Assembly (NCBI RefSeq): GCF_028372415.1
Contig: NC_092877.1
Span: forward strand, 211,536,116-211,600,115
Direction: 5' to 3'
Source of the DNA: Notamacropus eugenii
Lineage: Eukaryota; Chordata; Mammalia; Diprotodontia; Macropodidae
Length of the DNA stretch: 64,000 bases
The translations under genes and the position numbers were made by a program. Below, piece after piece: positions 55,048 to 64,000 of the stretch. Below the pieces are notes generated by a model that saw only the letters and a program-made list of their open reading frames with translations, ran no database searches and had not been told where the DNA came from. Each line of letters starts with the position of its first letter. Position 1 is the stretch's first letter.

Positions 55048-55745
55048 AAATTTCCAGTTGCATGCTAAAACAATTTTTAACATTCATTTTTAAAGCTTTG
55101 AGTTCCATATTCTCTGCTTCCCTCCCCATCCATCCTCATTGAGAAAACAAGCAATTCAATACAGGTCATACATGTGTAACAATGCAAAGCACTTACATAA
55201 TATTCATGTTGTAATAGACTAACCACATTTCCCTCTGCCCTATCCTGCCCTTCACTTATTCCATTCTCTCCCTTGACCTGCCCTTCCACAATAGTGTTTG
55301 CTTCTGATTATCCCTTTCCCCAATTTGCTGTCCCTTCTATTATCTTCCCTCTCCTATACCCTTCCCCCTTGCCTTCCTGCAGGGTAAAATAGATTTCCAT
55401 ATCCAATTGAGCGTGTTATTCCCTCCTTAAGCCAAATCTCATGAAAGTAAGGCTCAGTTATTTCCTTTCATCTCCCCACCTCTTCCCCTCCATCATAAAA
55501 GCTCTTTCTTCTCTCTTTTATGTGAGGTGATTTGCTACATTCTACCTCTTCCTTTCTCTTACTCCTAGTACATTCCATTCATTATTTTTTTAGGTATTCT
55601 CGCTTCATATTCAGCTCATCCCGTGCCCTCTGTCTATGTGTGTGTATGTATATATGTATGTATATGTGTATACATACATACACATATACACCCATATACA
55701 TATACATACCTACACATATATAATACATACATACATACCCATACC
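55048..55745 (-). mobile_element. HAL1-type 3' UTR with internal microsatellite
   Basis: Antisense of 'gaactcaaagctttaaaaa', followed upstream by pyrimidine-rich blocks, 'ttccctccttaagccaaat' and 'cttcatattcagctcatcc'. A TATG/TACA microsatellite occupies 55,633-55,745 directly next to the ORF1 end. No ORF2 sequence lies between ORF1 and this UTR. Confidence 0.75.
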
Positions 55746-56592
55746 CACAATACTTGCATCGTTTCTTTCTGGCTGCTTGTAATATTTTCTCCTTGACCTG
55801 GGAACTCTGGAATTTGGCTACAATATTCCTAGGAGTTTTCCTTTTGGGATTTCTTTCAAGAGGTGATCAGTGAATTCTTTCTATTTTACCCTCTGGTTCT
55901 AGAATATCAAGGTAGTTTTCCTTGATAATTTCTTGGAAGATAATGTCTAGGTTCTTTGTTTCATCATAGTTTTCAGGTAGATCAATAATTTTTTAATTAT
56001 CTCTTCTGGATCTGTTTTTCAGGTCAACTGTTTTTCCAATGAGATATTTCACATTGTCTTCTATTTTTTTTCATTCTTTTGGTTTTGTTTTGTAATTTCT
56101 TGGTTTCTCATAAAGTCATTAGTTTCCATCTGCTCCGTTCTAATTTTAAAGAACTTCAGAGACCTTTTGAGCCTTTTTTTCCATTTGGCCCATTCTCTTT
56201 TTTAAAGCATTCTTCTCCTCATTGACTTTTTGGACCTCTTTTGCCATTTGGGTTAGTCTATTTTTAAAGGTGTTGTTTCCTTCAGAATTTTTTGGGTCTC
56301 TTTTAGCAAGCTGTTGACTCATTTTTCATGATTTTCTTGCATTCTCTCATTTCTCTTCCCAATTTTTTTCTCTACCTCTCTTGCTTGATTTTCAAAATCC
56401 TTTTTGGGCTTTTCCATGGCCTGAGACCATTCCATATTTTTTTTTGGAGGTTTTGGACACAGAAACCTTGACTTTTATGAGTTCCTCTGTTGGTATGTTT
56501 TGTTCTTCCTCATCTGAAAGGATGGAAGAGAATACCTTTTCACCAAGAAAGTAGCCTTCTATAGTCTTATTTTTTTCCTCTTTTTTGGGCAT
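55746..56592 (-). pseudogene. L1/HAL1 ORF1 relic
   Basis: Starts at an ATG at 56,592 (M-P-K-K-E-E-K-N-K-T). The first 66 codons are open to a stop at 56,392. After a frame change comes a long Lys/Glu-rich coiled coil (about 56.1-56.38 kb), then the RRM-like segment with R-R-D-N, I-I-D-L-P-E and I-F-Q-E-I-I (55.9-56.0 kb). The C-terminal domain carries N-P-K-R-K and I-L-Q-A-A-R-K-K (55.76-55.84 kb), the usual L1 ORF1p order. The last residues of the C-terminal domain are missing. ORF1p is an RNA-binding trimer needed for L1 mobility; this copy has a frame shift and at least three stops. Confidence 0.85.
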
Positions 56593-57250
56593 CTTTCCAG
56601 TCAGTTACTTGACTTTTGAGTGCTAGTGCTTTGTCAAGTGGAGGGTATACTCTAGGGGCCTGTAAGTTCTCATTTCCTCCAAGGTAGCACAATCAAGAGA
56701 CAGGAGTTTATTTCTCTCTTGGCCTGCGCTCTGGTCTGTGAACAATCACAAGCTTTTCTGCCCAGGATCTGTGAGTAGGATTCCCTCTCCACTGTCACCA
56801 CCAGCTCCACCAGCCAGAGCTCCTCCTCACCCCAGGATTGCCACACAGGGCTGACATCCAGATCAACTGTTTGATTCCCCCAGGGTCTATAGACCTGAGG
56901 ACTCCAAAAGGGCCAGGGGTTGGGCCAAACCCATACCCCCTTCTCACCCAGGTGATAGAGTTTTCTTACTGACCTTTAAAGCTGTCTTTGGCATTTATGG
57001 GTTGAGAAATCTGGGAACTGCAGCTGCTGCCCATGATGTTGTGCCCTGAAGCCTGCTCCAGTCCTGTCTGAGCCGTGTCACATGGCCAAGGCTGGGCTGC
57101 ACTCCACTCTGATACTGGTGTGATAGACCTTTCCTGTTGGCCTTCCAGGCTGTCTTGGGCTGGAAATCTCTTTCACTCTGTCATTTTGTTTTGTCTGCTG
57201 CTCTAGAATTTGTTTAGGGTCATTTTTTACAGACATTTTATGGGCTAAAT
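56593..57250 (-). mobile_element. L1/HAL1 5' UTR
   Basis: GC-richer sequence directly upstream of the ORF1 start, running to the repeat CAATATGTAACTTTC at 57,251-57,265. A 5' end just outside a target duplication implies a full-length insertion. No internal promoter motif was identified. Confidence 0.7.
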
Positions 57251-57339
57251 CAATATGTAACTTTCAAAGTTATCTTGCTTTTCTGTGATTCCTTTGGGCT
57301 TTTTGTTTTCTTCTATTTTGGGTGTGTATCCCTGTAGAC

Positions 57340-57490
57340 CTATCCCTGTCCACCCCCTCTCCATTTATAAAAAGAAAAATCCTTGTAACAAATATGCACA
57401 ATCAAGCAAAACAAATTCCCATAATGTTCATGGGGCCTTCTTCACAAAGCCTCATCCTGTGTACCACTCCCTGCTCTGTCTCTGGCCCTC
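57340..57490 (-). mobile_element. L1 fragment (second subfamily)
   Basis: 'cttgtaacaaatatgcaca' and 'caagcaaaacaaattccca' match the antisense 3' UTR also seen at 58.3 kb. 57,491-57,970 is unassigned. Confidence 0.55.
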
Positions 57491-57974
57491 ATTTTGCTTC
57501 TGTCTCTGGATCTTGCCCCTTAAGAAACCATTATGCCCTGCCTGGAAGTATGTTGGAAAAGAGGTCCAGGTTTCGTGTAGTTGCATAAGTAGGCAAACAG
57601 ACAGATGAAGAGATGGAAAGGCAGCCACTTAAAACCAAGTCAGCAAGATGAGGCATTTAGTCCAAAGGAAGAACAGAGAAAACAGAGGGGGAAGAAAGTA
57701 GAGAATAGAGATTTAAAAGAAATATGTTTTGGAAAGGGAAAACTAACAGAAGAGAGGAAAATGAAAGGTCTTCAATCCTTTTTTTTTAAATTAAAGATCC
57801 ACTGTATATTAAAAAGAAGTATATGGAAGGGGAAGGAAGGTTGCTGCTGCTGTCCAGTGGGAGGAAAGGAAAATGGGAAGTGATTACTTAAATAAGCTTG
57901 GCATATGTGACTCTGTAGGCTCTGATGATTTACTGAAAAGGTTAGTAAATGGAGGTAGTAATCAACTGCTCATA

Positions 57975-58215
57975 GGCGATTAGAGCTGAAAGGAAGCTTA
58001 GAGATAATTTAGTCATAAAATCATATATTTGGAGGAGAAAAGAGCCTTCAAAGTCATCTAATGAATCTCCTTCATTTTACAGATGAAAAAACTGAGGCCC
58101 AGAAAGGGAAAATGTCTTGTCCAAAGTCACACAGCAGGTAAGGGAAAATTCAGGACACCCCAGCCCAGGTACTCTGGCTCCAAACAGGCACACTTTCCAC
58201 TATATTGCTTTCGAT
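57975..58215 (-). mobile_element. MIR3-like SINE
   Basis: 'cagatgaaaaaactgaggcc', 'tccaaagtcacacagcagg' and 'ggtactctggctccaaaca' in antisense order. Confidence 0.8.
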
Positions 58216-58224
58216 TCCCATTTT

Positions 58225-58630
58225 TAATTGTGCATATATTTTCAATTAGCAAAAATTTGCCTTCTCTTCCTCCTCCCCCAACCTCTTTCTCCCAGTTGAG
58301 AATGAAAGAAAAAGAAAACTTCTGTTACAAAAATGTCTAGTCAGTTAAAACTAATTTTTGCATTGCCATGTCACAAAAAAAATGCCACAATTTATCCGAT
58401 GACTCCACTTCTCAGTAATGGGGTGGGTAGCATGTTTCATCATAGGTCTTCTGGAATTGTGTTTGGTTATTATACTTATCAGAGTTCCTAAATCTGTCAG
58501 AGTTGTGTGTGTTGTCATTATACAAATTGTTCTTCTGTTTTTGTTCACATTACTCTACATCAGATCATACAAGTTTTTCCAAGTTTTGCTGAAACTATCC
58601 CTTTCATTATTTCTTACAATATAATAGGGT
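58225..58630 (-). mobile_element. L1 3' end (second subfamily)
   Basis: 'ttaaaactaatttttgcat', 'gtgggtagcatgtttcatc', 'cttctggaattgtgtttgg' and 'ctacatcagatcatacaag' follow the antisense order of this UTR. Confidence 0.75.
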
Positions 58631-58674
58631 AATTGATAGACATCAAACCCATTGGTTAGCTAGGGGGATGCTAC

Positions 58675-58998
58675 CTGAAGCATGAGATTTCCCCCAGGCA
58701 GAATGGGTGGATGGGAACATTTGTTCCAGTGGCCAGGAAGGCAGCTAAAGCAGGTGCTGTGGTGTGCTTAGAGCTTAGGCAGTCATTGAAGGTGACAAAG
58801 TCATACACTGCATCCCAGGCAATGACCAGTCATTCTGACTTTCATCTTGCCACTGGACTTTGATGACTCTGGAAGAGAGGGTAAGGATGGCTACTTTGCT
58901 CAGTTCTGCTTCGCTTAAATCCAATTCACACATGAGCCAATACATCAACCCATGATATCATTGGTCCCTTCCAAAAACAAAGGACAAACCACAACAAC
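58675..58998 (+). mobile_element. RTE-tailed SINE, head type 3
   Basis: 'tgcatcccaggcaatgacca', 'tcttgccactggactttg', 'atgactctggaagagaggg', 'cttaaatccaattcacaca' and 'gatatcattggtcccttcc' lead to 'aaggacaaaccacaacaac'. Only the 3' phrase and a short middle motif are shared with head types 1 and 2. Confidence 0.8.
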
Positions 58999-59580
58999 AC
59001 AGATCTGACTTTTCTGTTTTCCTCTGAGAGAGAGGGTACAAGACTAGAATCATATCTATATCTCTCCCTCTAAATATTGCTAGTGTAGAAGCATGATTTT
59101 GGGGTTCAAAAGTCATTTTCCTTTCTCATTAATTCTTAAAAGGAGAGGGTACTCTAAACTTTCACCTACCAGTTGCTTCCTTCCCACTAAATGCTAGTTA
59201 CACAAAAGACCATTATAAAAAAATAAATAGTAATCAAACTCATCTATCCAAGCAAATGGTAAGGAAAAATTGGATAAATTATACAGATTAAAATATACTT
59301 GAAAATACATGAGTGAATGAACTTTTTAGGTAGGGGATAAGATCTCATCTCAACTAAGAGAGGCTTTCCTGTGGCTCCCATCTCACCCAAGGGAAAATTC
59401 CTAAAAATCTCTGGGGGGGGGCACAAGTTAGAAATCAGAAACATGTTGAGGAGCCAGGGACTTGAGGAGATTCAGCTACATGCATGCCTTCTAAAAATCT
59501 GCCTCTTTCTTTGCCACATTTATAAAGTTGGTCCCCAAAAGTGTGTGGAACCACATGTATCCTCTCTAGAAATAGAAATG
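58999..59580. other. No recognised feature
   Basis: Nothing identifiable; an eight-base G run occurs at about 59.41 kb. Confidence 0.5.
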
Positions 59581-59594
59581 AAGAATGTTATCCT

Positions 59595-60078
59595 CTGGAA
59601 TACTATTGTGTTATAGGAAATGACAAGCAGAATGCTTTCAGAAAAGCCTGGAAAGAGTTGCATGAACTGATGCAAAGGGAAGTGAGTAGAAGCAGCAAAA
59701 CACTGTAACAGAAATAGTGTAGAATGATCAGCTGTGAATGACTTAGCTCTTCTCAGCAATACAATGATCTAAGACAGTTCTTAGGACTCATGATGAAAAA
59801 TGCTATCTATCTCCAGACAAAGAACTGCTGGAGTCTAAATGCAGATCAAATCATATTTTTTTACTTCTTTTATTTTTCTTGTTTGTTTTTTGTCTATGTT
59901 TTCTTTCACAACATGACTAATATACATGACTGTATGTGTGTAGAGTGTATCAAATCGCTTGCCTTCTTAATGAAGGGGGAGGGGAAAAAGGAAGGGAGAG
60001 AATTTGGAGTTAAGGATTTTAAAAAATGAATGTTAAGAATTTTTACATGTAATTGGAAAAAATTTTTGAAAAATTTAA
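59595..60078 (+). mobile_element. L1 3' end with target duplication
   Basis: 5'-truncated inside the 3' UTR ('ggaatactattgtgttata') and continuing through 'agctcttctcagcaataca', 'catgactaatatacatgac' and 'acatgtaattggaaaaa'. Near-identical flanks ('aagaatgttatcctct' at about 59,580-59,594 and 'aagaatgtttatcctct' at about 60,079-60,095) differ by one T. Confidence 0.9.
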
Positions 60079-60095
60079 AAGAATGTTTATCCTCT

Positions 60096-61514
60096 TTAAA
60101 AGCTCTGGTACCAACTCTGCCCTGTATGCATCCTTGTGTGGGTCAAGGCTCCATCCTATCCATCAGTCCAGAATTACATTCTGTGGGCATCATGCTGTGT
60201 AAGGCTGCCCCTTCCTCACCCAGCTTGGTTGGGAGTCTGGTTTCATATGCATTATAACAGAAAAGTTTCTAATACTCAAGGATGTAAAGAGAATGAAATT
60301 TCTTTCTCTGTGGATATTGGGTAACTAACCATTATTCTAGTAGTGCTTAATGGAAGCCTGAAATGGAGGGGGAGAGGGCATGATATGACTTCTCAAACAT
60401 CTGTCCAGTTCAATATTTTAAGTGTAATGGGAACCAGCACGTGAGCAGAATACTTCTGATGATATGAAGGAGGCTTAGGAACTTCCAGAAGAATCATGAT
60501 GATATGCAATGAAAATTATTTGGAGAGATGCTTGACAATATGTAGATTTTCTGTAATTGGTATTGGTTGGTTGACATGGTAAACAGGAAGCTCTTTGCTT
60601 GGCTGCTGAGGCCGGCCTAAAGGAGACTAGAACATTTATTTTACTTTTCCATTTCTCTGCTTTTGTTCATCTCCTTTGCTAACAGGATCCACAGAGCTGT
60701 AAAGGAAGAGCCCTGGACCCTGTCCACTGAAGCCACCACGTGTTACTATGAATATAAGTCTGGGTTTTTTTGTTCATTTTAATGTTTGTTCTTTCTTTTC
60801 CTTTCTAGGTAAAGGGTTTAGAGCTTCCAGTCTCAAGGATTGTATGTAACTCCTTCAGGGTTAGTTCTAATTCCTCATAAGCTAATTCCTCTGGAACTCT
60901 AAGAGGGTCAATATAGCCTGCTGGCTCTGGGAGAGTATGCCAAAAATTATCTAAGATTTTGTGAAATGTGCATTCATGGGAGAAATGATCATTACTGTGT
61001 TCATTATAGTAAAATTTAGTCATTTTCATTACATATCTTCATGACTTTTCTGGAACGCATGGACCTAAAGATTTCACAGACAGCCTTCCAAGTCTATATC
61101 CTATAAATTTAATAGCGAACTGCTGATGGTGCCAAGTTCTCTTTCCATCCCATGACTAACCACATCCCTCTACAGAAACCACACAAAATAACACCATTTC
61201 CTTTCTCAGGAGCCTGATATATTCTTGGTCCTTCCTCTCCGGTTCTAGCCAGCCCAATCAAACTCCTAAAGCATCCCCTAGAGAAGCCTAGGAACTAAGG
61301 GCTCTCCCTAAATCTTTGAGTGTGTCTTCTCTCCTGACACAGGAGTGAGTTCATCTCTTTGCCTTGGGGACATAGGACGATGCCTTTCCCTACCATCCAC
61401 TCCCCTTCTTTCCTCCCCCACAGCTTGCAAACTTCTTTACTAATCTTCCTCCAACCTCATCCTTATCTTCCATCTCTTTTCATCAGGTCTCCATCCCAAA
61501 TGAAAAGAGTGGTA
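60096..61514. other. Repeat-poor stretch containing an unidentified frame
   Basis: No mobile element recognised. The frame at 60,805-61,113 is described separately. Confidence 0.5.
60805..61113 (-). pseudogene. Unidentified possible coding relic
   Basis: An open frame of 74 codons (61,029-60,805) has balanced, non-repetitive composition with segments such as H-E-C-T-F-H-K-I-L-D-N-F-W and R-V-P-E-E-L-A-Y-E-E-L. The same frame stays readable upstream through one in-frame TGA (at about 61,040) to W-H-H-Q-Q-F-A-I-K-F-I-G-Y-R-L near 61,110. I recognise no family and see no signal peptide or membrane segment. The frame ends in TAG, followed on the minus strand by purine-rich sequence. It could be a retropseudogene, part of an unrecognised element, or chance. 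Confidence 0.3.
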
Positions 61515-61600
61515 ACTCTTAAGGTATGGTGTAACTGTGGGCAGATCACTTAACCTCTCTTCTAAATCTGTTAAACAGAAAGGTAAACTAGATCAACTGG
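61515..61600 (+). mobile_element. MIR-type fragment
   Basis: 'gtgtaactgtgggcagatc' and 'acttaacctctcttctaaa' are the CORE. 'aaggtaaactagatcaactg' resembles a MIR3 end. Confidence 0.55.
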
Positions 61601-61695
61601 ATAAATACAACAAATAAATAAATAATCTTTCTGGTCCAGATAGTCCAAGAGTCTGTAATGGTCACCTGACCCTTTCAGGTACATTTGAATTAATA

Positions 61696-61933
61696 TTTAA
61701 AATATTCTTTAATAAAATGACTACATTTTAAAAAATATTTGTTGAATTGAAATGGTTCTTAACTGCTTTTCAGCTTTTAAGAGTTTCAAAACTCTTAAAT
61801 TAATCATTTCAAAACTCTTAATTAAATTAAAAGAGTTTTGAAACTCTTAAAAGCTGAAAAGCAGTTAAGAACCATTTCAATTCAACAAGCATTTTTAAAA
61901 ATGTAAGTCATTTTATTAAAGAATATTTTAAAA
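61696..61933. repeat. Large near-perfect inverted repeat
   Basis: Left arm 61,696-61,796 and right arm 61,831-61,933 (about 100 bp each) are reverse complements with only a few mismatches or single-base gaps, around a 34-bp AT-rich loop. The innermost 56 bp ('gttgaattgaaatggttctt' to 'gtttcaaaactctt') match perfectly. The loop contains another 'tttcaaaactctt'. No known terminal motif, coding sequence or flanking duplication was seen. Confidence 0.95.
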
Positions 61934-62004
61934 TAATATTTAATTATTTTCTTTTGTCTTTTTTAAAAGAAGCCTTCCCCAATCCCTCCATTAACAATTT
62001 CCTT

Positions 62005-62160
62005 TTTATTCTATATATAGCTTGCTTTGTATTTGTTTACATATTTTCTCCCCCATTAGATTCTAAGTTCCATGAGGACAGGGACCATCTTTTCCTCTTA
62101 CCATATTCCTCACATTTAGTGTCTGGCACATTGTAGGCACTCAATAATGTTTACTGACTG
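62005..62160 (+). mobile_element. L2 3' terminus
   Basis: 'gattctaagttccatgagg', 'acagggaccatcttttcct' and 'cattgtaggcactcaataat' are the usual L2 ending. Confidence 0.8.
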
Positions 62161-62309
62161 ATGTCTTATTTTCACTCTGCCTATGGGTGGGTCCAATTCG
62201 ACAAATTTGCCGCCTATGGGTACAAAGTCAAATTCATTTGCCCTCCCCTCACCAAAAAAAAAATCAAAGAACAAAAATAAAAAGTGAACCTAGCCTTTTT
62301 CTAGGCTGA

Positions 62310-62768
62310 GGGGAACTGTTGGATGGAGTCACCAGCAAGCCACAAGATCACAAGTAAGTCATTACAAAGCACAAACAAGTACAAAGAAATTTGGGGCCAG
62401 TAGCACTAAAATGGGAGGGGAAGGGATGCCTGAGGGAAAGTCATCTTGGAAGATGCAGCCCCCAAAGCTGAACCTTAAAGGAATCTAGCCACTACAGGTG
62501 AAAAGGGAGAACATTTCAGGCACGGACAACAGTTCTTACAAAAACATGGAATCAGGAGATGGAATGTCATGTATGAGGAACAGCGACTAAAGAAGGACAG
62601 TTTGCTGAATGCAGAGTGTGCGATATGAACTCAGCTGGGAAAGGTAGGTTAGAGCCATTATTGTAAGGTGTCTTAAATACCCAAATGAGGAATCTGTATT
62701 TTATTCAAAAGACAATGGGGGTTACTGAAATTTCTCAAGCAGGAAAGTGATGCGGTCACCAAAGAAAA
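62310..62768 (+). mobile_element. Unresolved interspersed repeat
   Basis: 'gggagaacatttcaggcac', 'atggaatcaggagatggaat', 'gaatctgtattttattcaaa' and 'caagcaggaaagtgatgcgg' match the second half of the 40.93-kb copy. Confidence 0.55.
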
Positions 62769-63645
62769 GACTCTTGAATGGTAAAATATCAGGGTGAGCT
62801 CAGAAGATGTCTTTAGAGAAAGGGAGAAAGCCTTCTTAGTAATTTTCAACTGTGACCATTTAGGTGGTCTCCTATTCATCTGCCCAGGTCTCCAAGATCT
62901 TTGTTTTAGTTTGGTTATTCATTTTTACACTTGTGGATTAAAAAAATTTTTTTTAATTAAACTTAGTCTTGTATTTCTTTGACATTTTAATAAGGTGTAC
63001 CATATTAAACTGTGGGGAAAAAATTATAACGCTCTGACTGGCGTGGCAGCCAGTGCTAGCATTTTGTCTGTCTTTAGTCGAGGAACTGTTTGAAGGCAGC
63101 CAACGATCATTTGGTTCTTTGCTAAGACAAGAGCCAATTTGAGACTCAACTCCAGTAAAACAACACGCACAGTGCATTACTGTCCAGCATCAAGCTTAAG
63201 AGGAACATCTTAAGGTCTGCTGTAAGCCCATCAGCCCTCTATCTAACAAACCTGAAGCCATATGGATTTTCCATGGGGGAAAGAGGATTGGTGGAAAAAG
63301 AAGGAAACAGCATCCTAGATTAGAGGATTGGTTAAAAAGAATAGGTCCCATTTGTAAATTAAATAGCACTGTTCTTTCTGTCCCATTCCCCAAGCTTCCC
63401 ACACCAACTCACACCCTCCCATGGACTAGCAAGAATGTCCCTGCTTCTATTCTGCGTGTGAAACAGAGCCAAGTAGCTTCATGCCTCAGGAAAATACTGC
63501 AGCCAAGCTCCATGGTGTCTGTGACACTGACAAAAGAAAACCTTGCCTCACTGTTCAATGGCATGTTTCATGTACAGATTTGGAGACCGAAATGAAACAG
63601 TAAAAGGCATCATCAATTAATCAAGACATACTCACCGAGTTTTTG
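62769..63645. other. Repeat-poor stretch
   Basis: No family recognised. 63.03-63.18 and 63.42-63.64 kb have the even base use of unique conserved-type sequence; no long frame. Confidence 0.45.
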
Positions 63646-63649
63646 GAAT

Positions 63650-63800
63650 CAAAGAATGTTCACCCTAAAAGAGGACATCGAAATCTCTCAACCCACACGC
63701 TTCCTTTTTCAAAGTAGGAAACTGAGACCCAGAGAAAAGAACTGATTCGCCCAAGGCATCAAACAGGGAGAAGCTGAAGTCGGTGTTTGGATAAACCAGC
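63650..63800 (-). mobile_element. MIR3-like SINE, decayed
   Basis: 'gaaactgagacccagagaa' and 'cgcccaaggcatcaaacag' in antisense order. Confidence 0.65.
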
Positions 63801-63867
63801 CTGTAAATAAAATACTAGCAAATTCTTCATTTATAGTTGGAAGGAAAATCTTGAAAAACATCTGGTC

Positions 63868-64000
63868 CAGTGGGGTCAAACTCATATAGTAATGGGGCTG
63901 ACTAATCCATATATGTAGATGCCTGAGGGACATATATTGACTTAATTTTAAAATGTAATATTATATATGTCTTATACATTTCTGTTTATTTTACTAAATA
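63868..64000. mobile_element. hAT-type element, cut by the window edge
   Basis: 'cagtggggtcaaactcatat' is a typical hAT end, followed by 'gggacatatattgacttaa' and AT-rich interior. Only the left part lies in the window. Confidence 0.6.

Noticed and set aside
60785..60845. Possible plus-strand exon bounded by 'ttcctttctag' and 'gtatgt'
   Set aside because: Splice-like signals are common; the 30-bp interval has no supporting frame or neighbouring exon.
1..64000. An undescribed gene system (defence locus, biosynthetic cluster, phage-like island)
   Set aside because: No operon-like gene arrays, ribosome-binding sites or dense coding are present; the sequence is repeat-rich vertebrate DNA.

Overview
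The window is 64 kb of AT-rich vertebrate nuclear DNA from a marsupial; I cannot name the species. The evidence is its repeat content: about ten CORE-SINEs whose 3' ends match a Bov-B-like RTE LINE (the Mar-1 type described from marsupials), a second RTE lineage with SINEs that carry its tail, marsupial-type L1 3' ends, a half-L1 (ORF1-only) element, and a deep layer of L2, MIR-like SINE and hAT relics. I found no intact protein-coding gene and no convincing cellular exon, so the window is most likely intergenic or deep intronic. All longer open frames are transposon relics or simple-repeat artefacts, apart from one unidentified frame near 60.8-61.1 kb.

Layout. 0-8 kb: MIR-like and Mar-1-type SINEs, a hAT miniature element split by an L1 with a clean target-site duplication, an L2 split by L1, and a 266-bp purine tract. 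8-15 kb: a mariner-like miniature element, an L1 ORF2 relic and a 1.6-kb RTE element (minus) inserted in an older repeat. 15.5-17.2 kb: the longest repeat-poor stretch. 19.6-23.5 kb: MIR, hAT, a tRNA-Val(CAC) pseudogene, an RTE-tailed SINE and nested L1 copies. 25-28.5 kb: minus-strand L1 with a nested SINE. 29.2-31.2 kb: an LTR- or promoter-like segment, a hAT relic and an L1 3' end. 32.2-33.2 kb: a second RTE copy that keeps a classical C2H2 finger. 34.1-34.8 kb: a complete solo LTR with 6-bp target duplications. 39.3-40.3 kb: a decayed R4/Dong-clade LINE. 43.6-43.9 kb: a 7SL RNA pseudogene fused to a SINE end. 45-47 kb: a long L2. 48.0-48.5 kb: a CA-rich tandem array. 52.6-57.25 kb: an L1/HAL1 composite. 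58-64 kb: SINE and L1 copies, a 238-bp near-perfect inverted repeat, and a hAT relic at the edge.

How the parts relate. The main theme is retrotransposon parasitism. A Bov-B-like RTE (3' fragment at 49.7 kb) has the tail used by the Mar-1-type SINEs. The second RTE (12.9 and 32.2 kb) has the tail used by three SINE groups with different heads. L1 supplied machinery for its own truncated copies and, as an inference, for the 7SL retropseudogene. Several nested insertions give relative ages. No defence system, phage-like locus or CRISPR array is present. The best candidates for function are a CTCF-like motif at 5.2 kb and several repeat-free blocks with homeodomain-, octamer- or nuclear-receptor-like motifs. 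Family names were assigned by recognising sequence, not by a database search.
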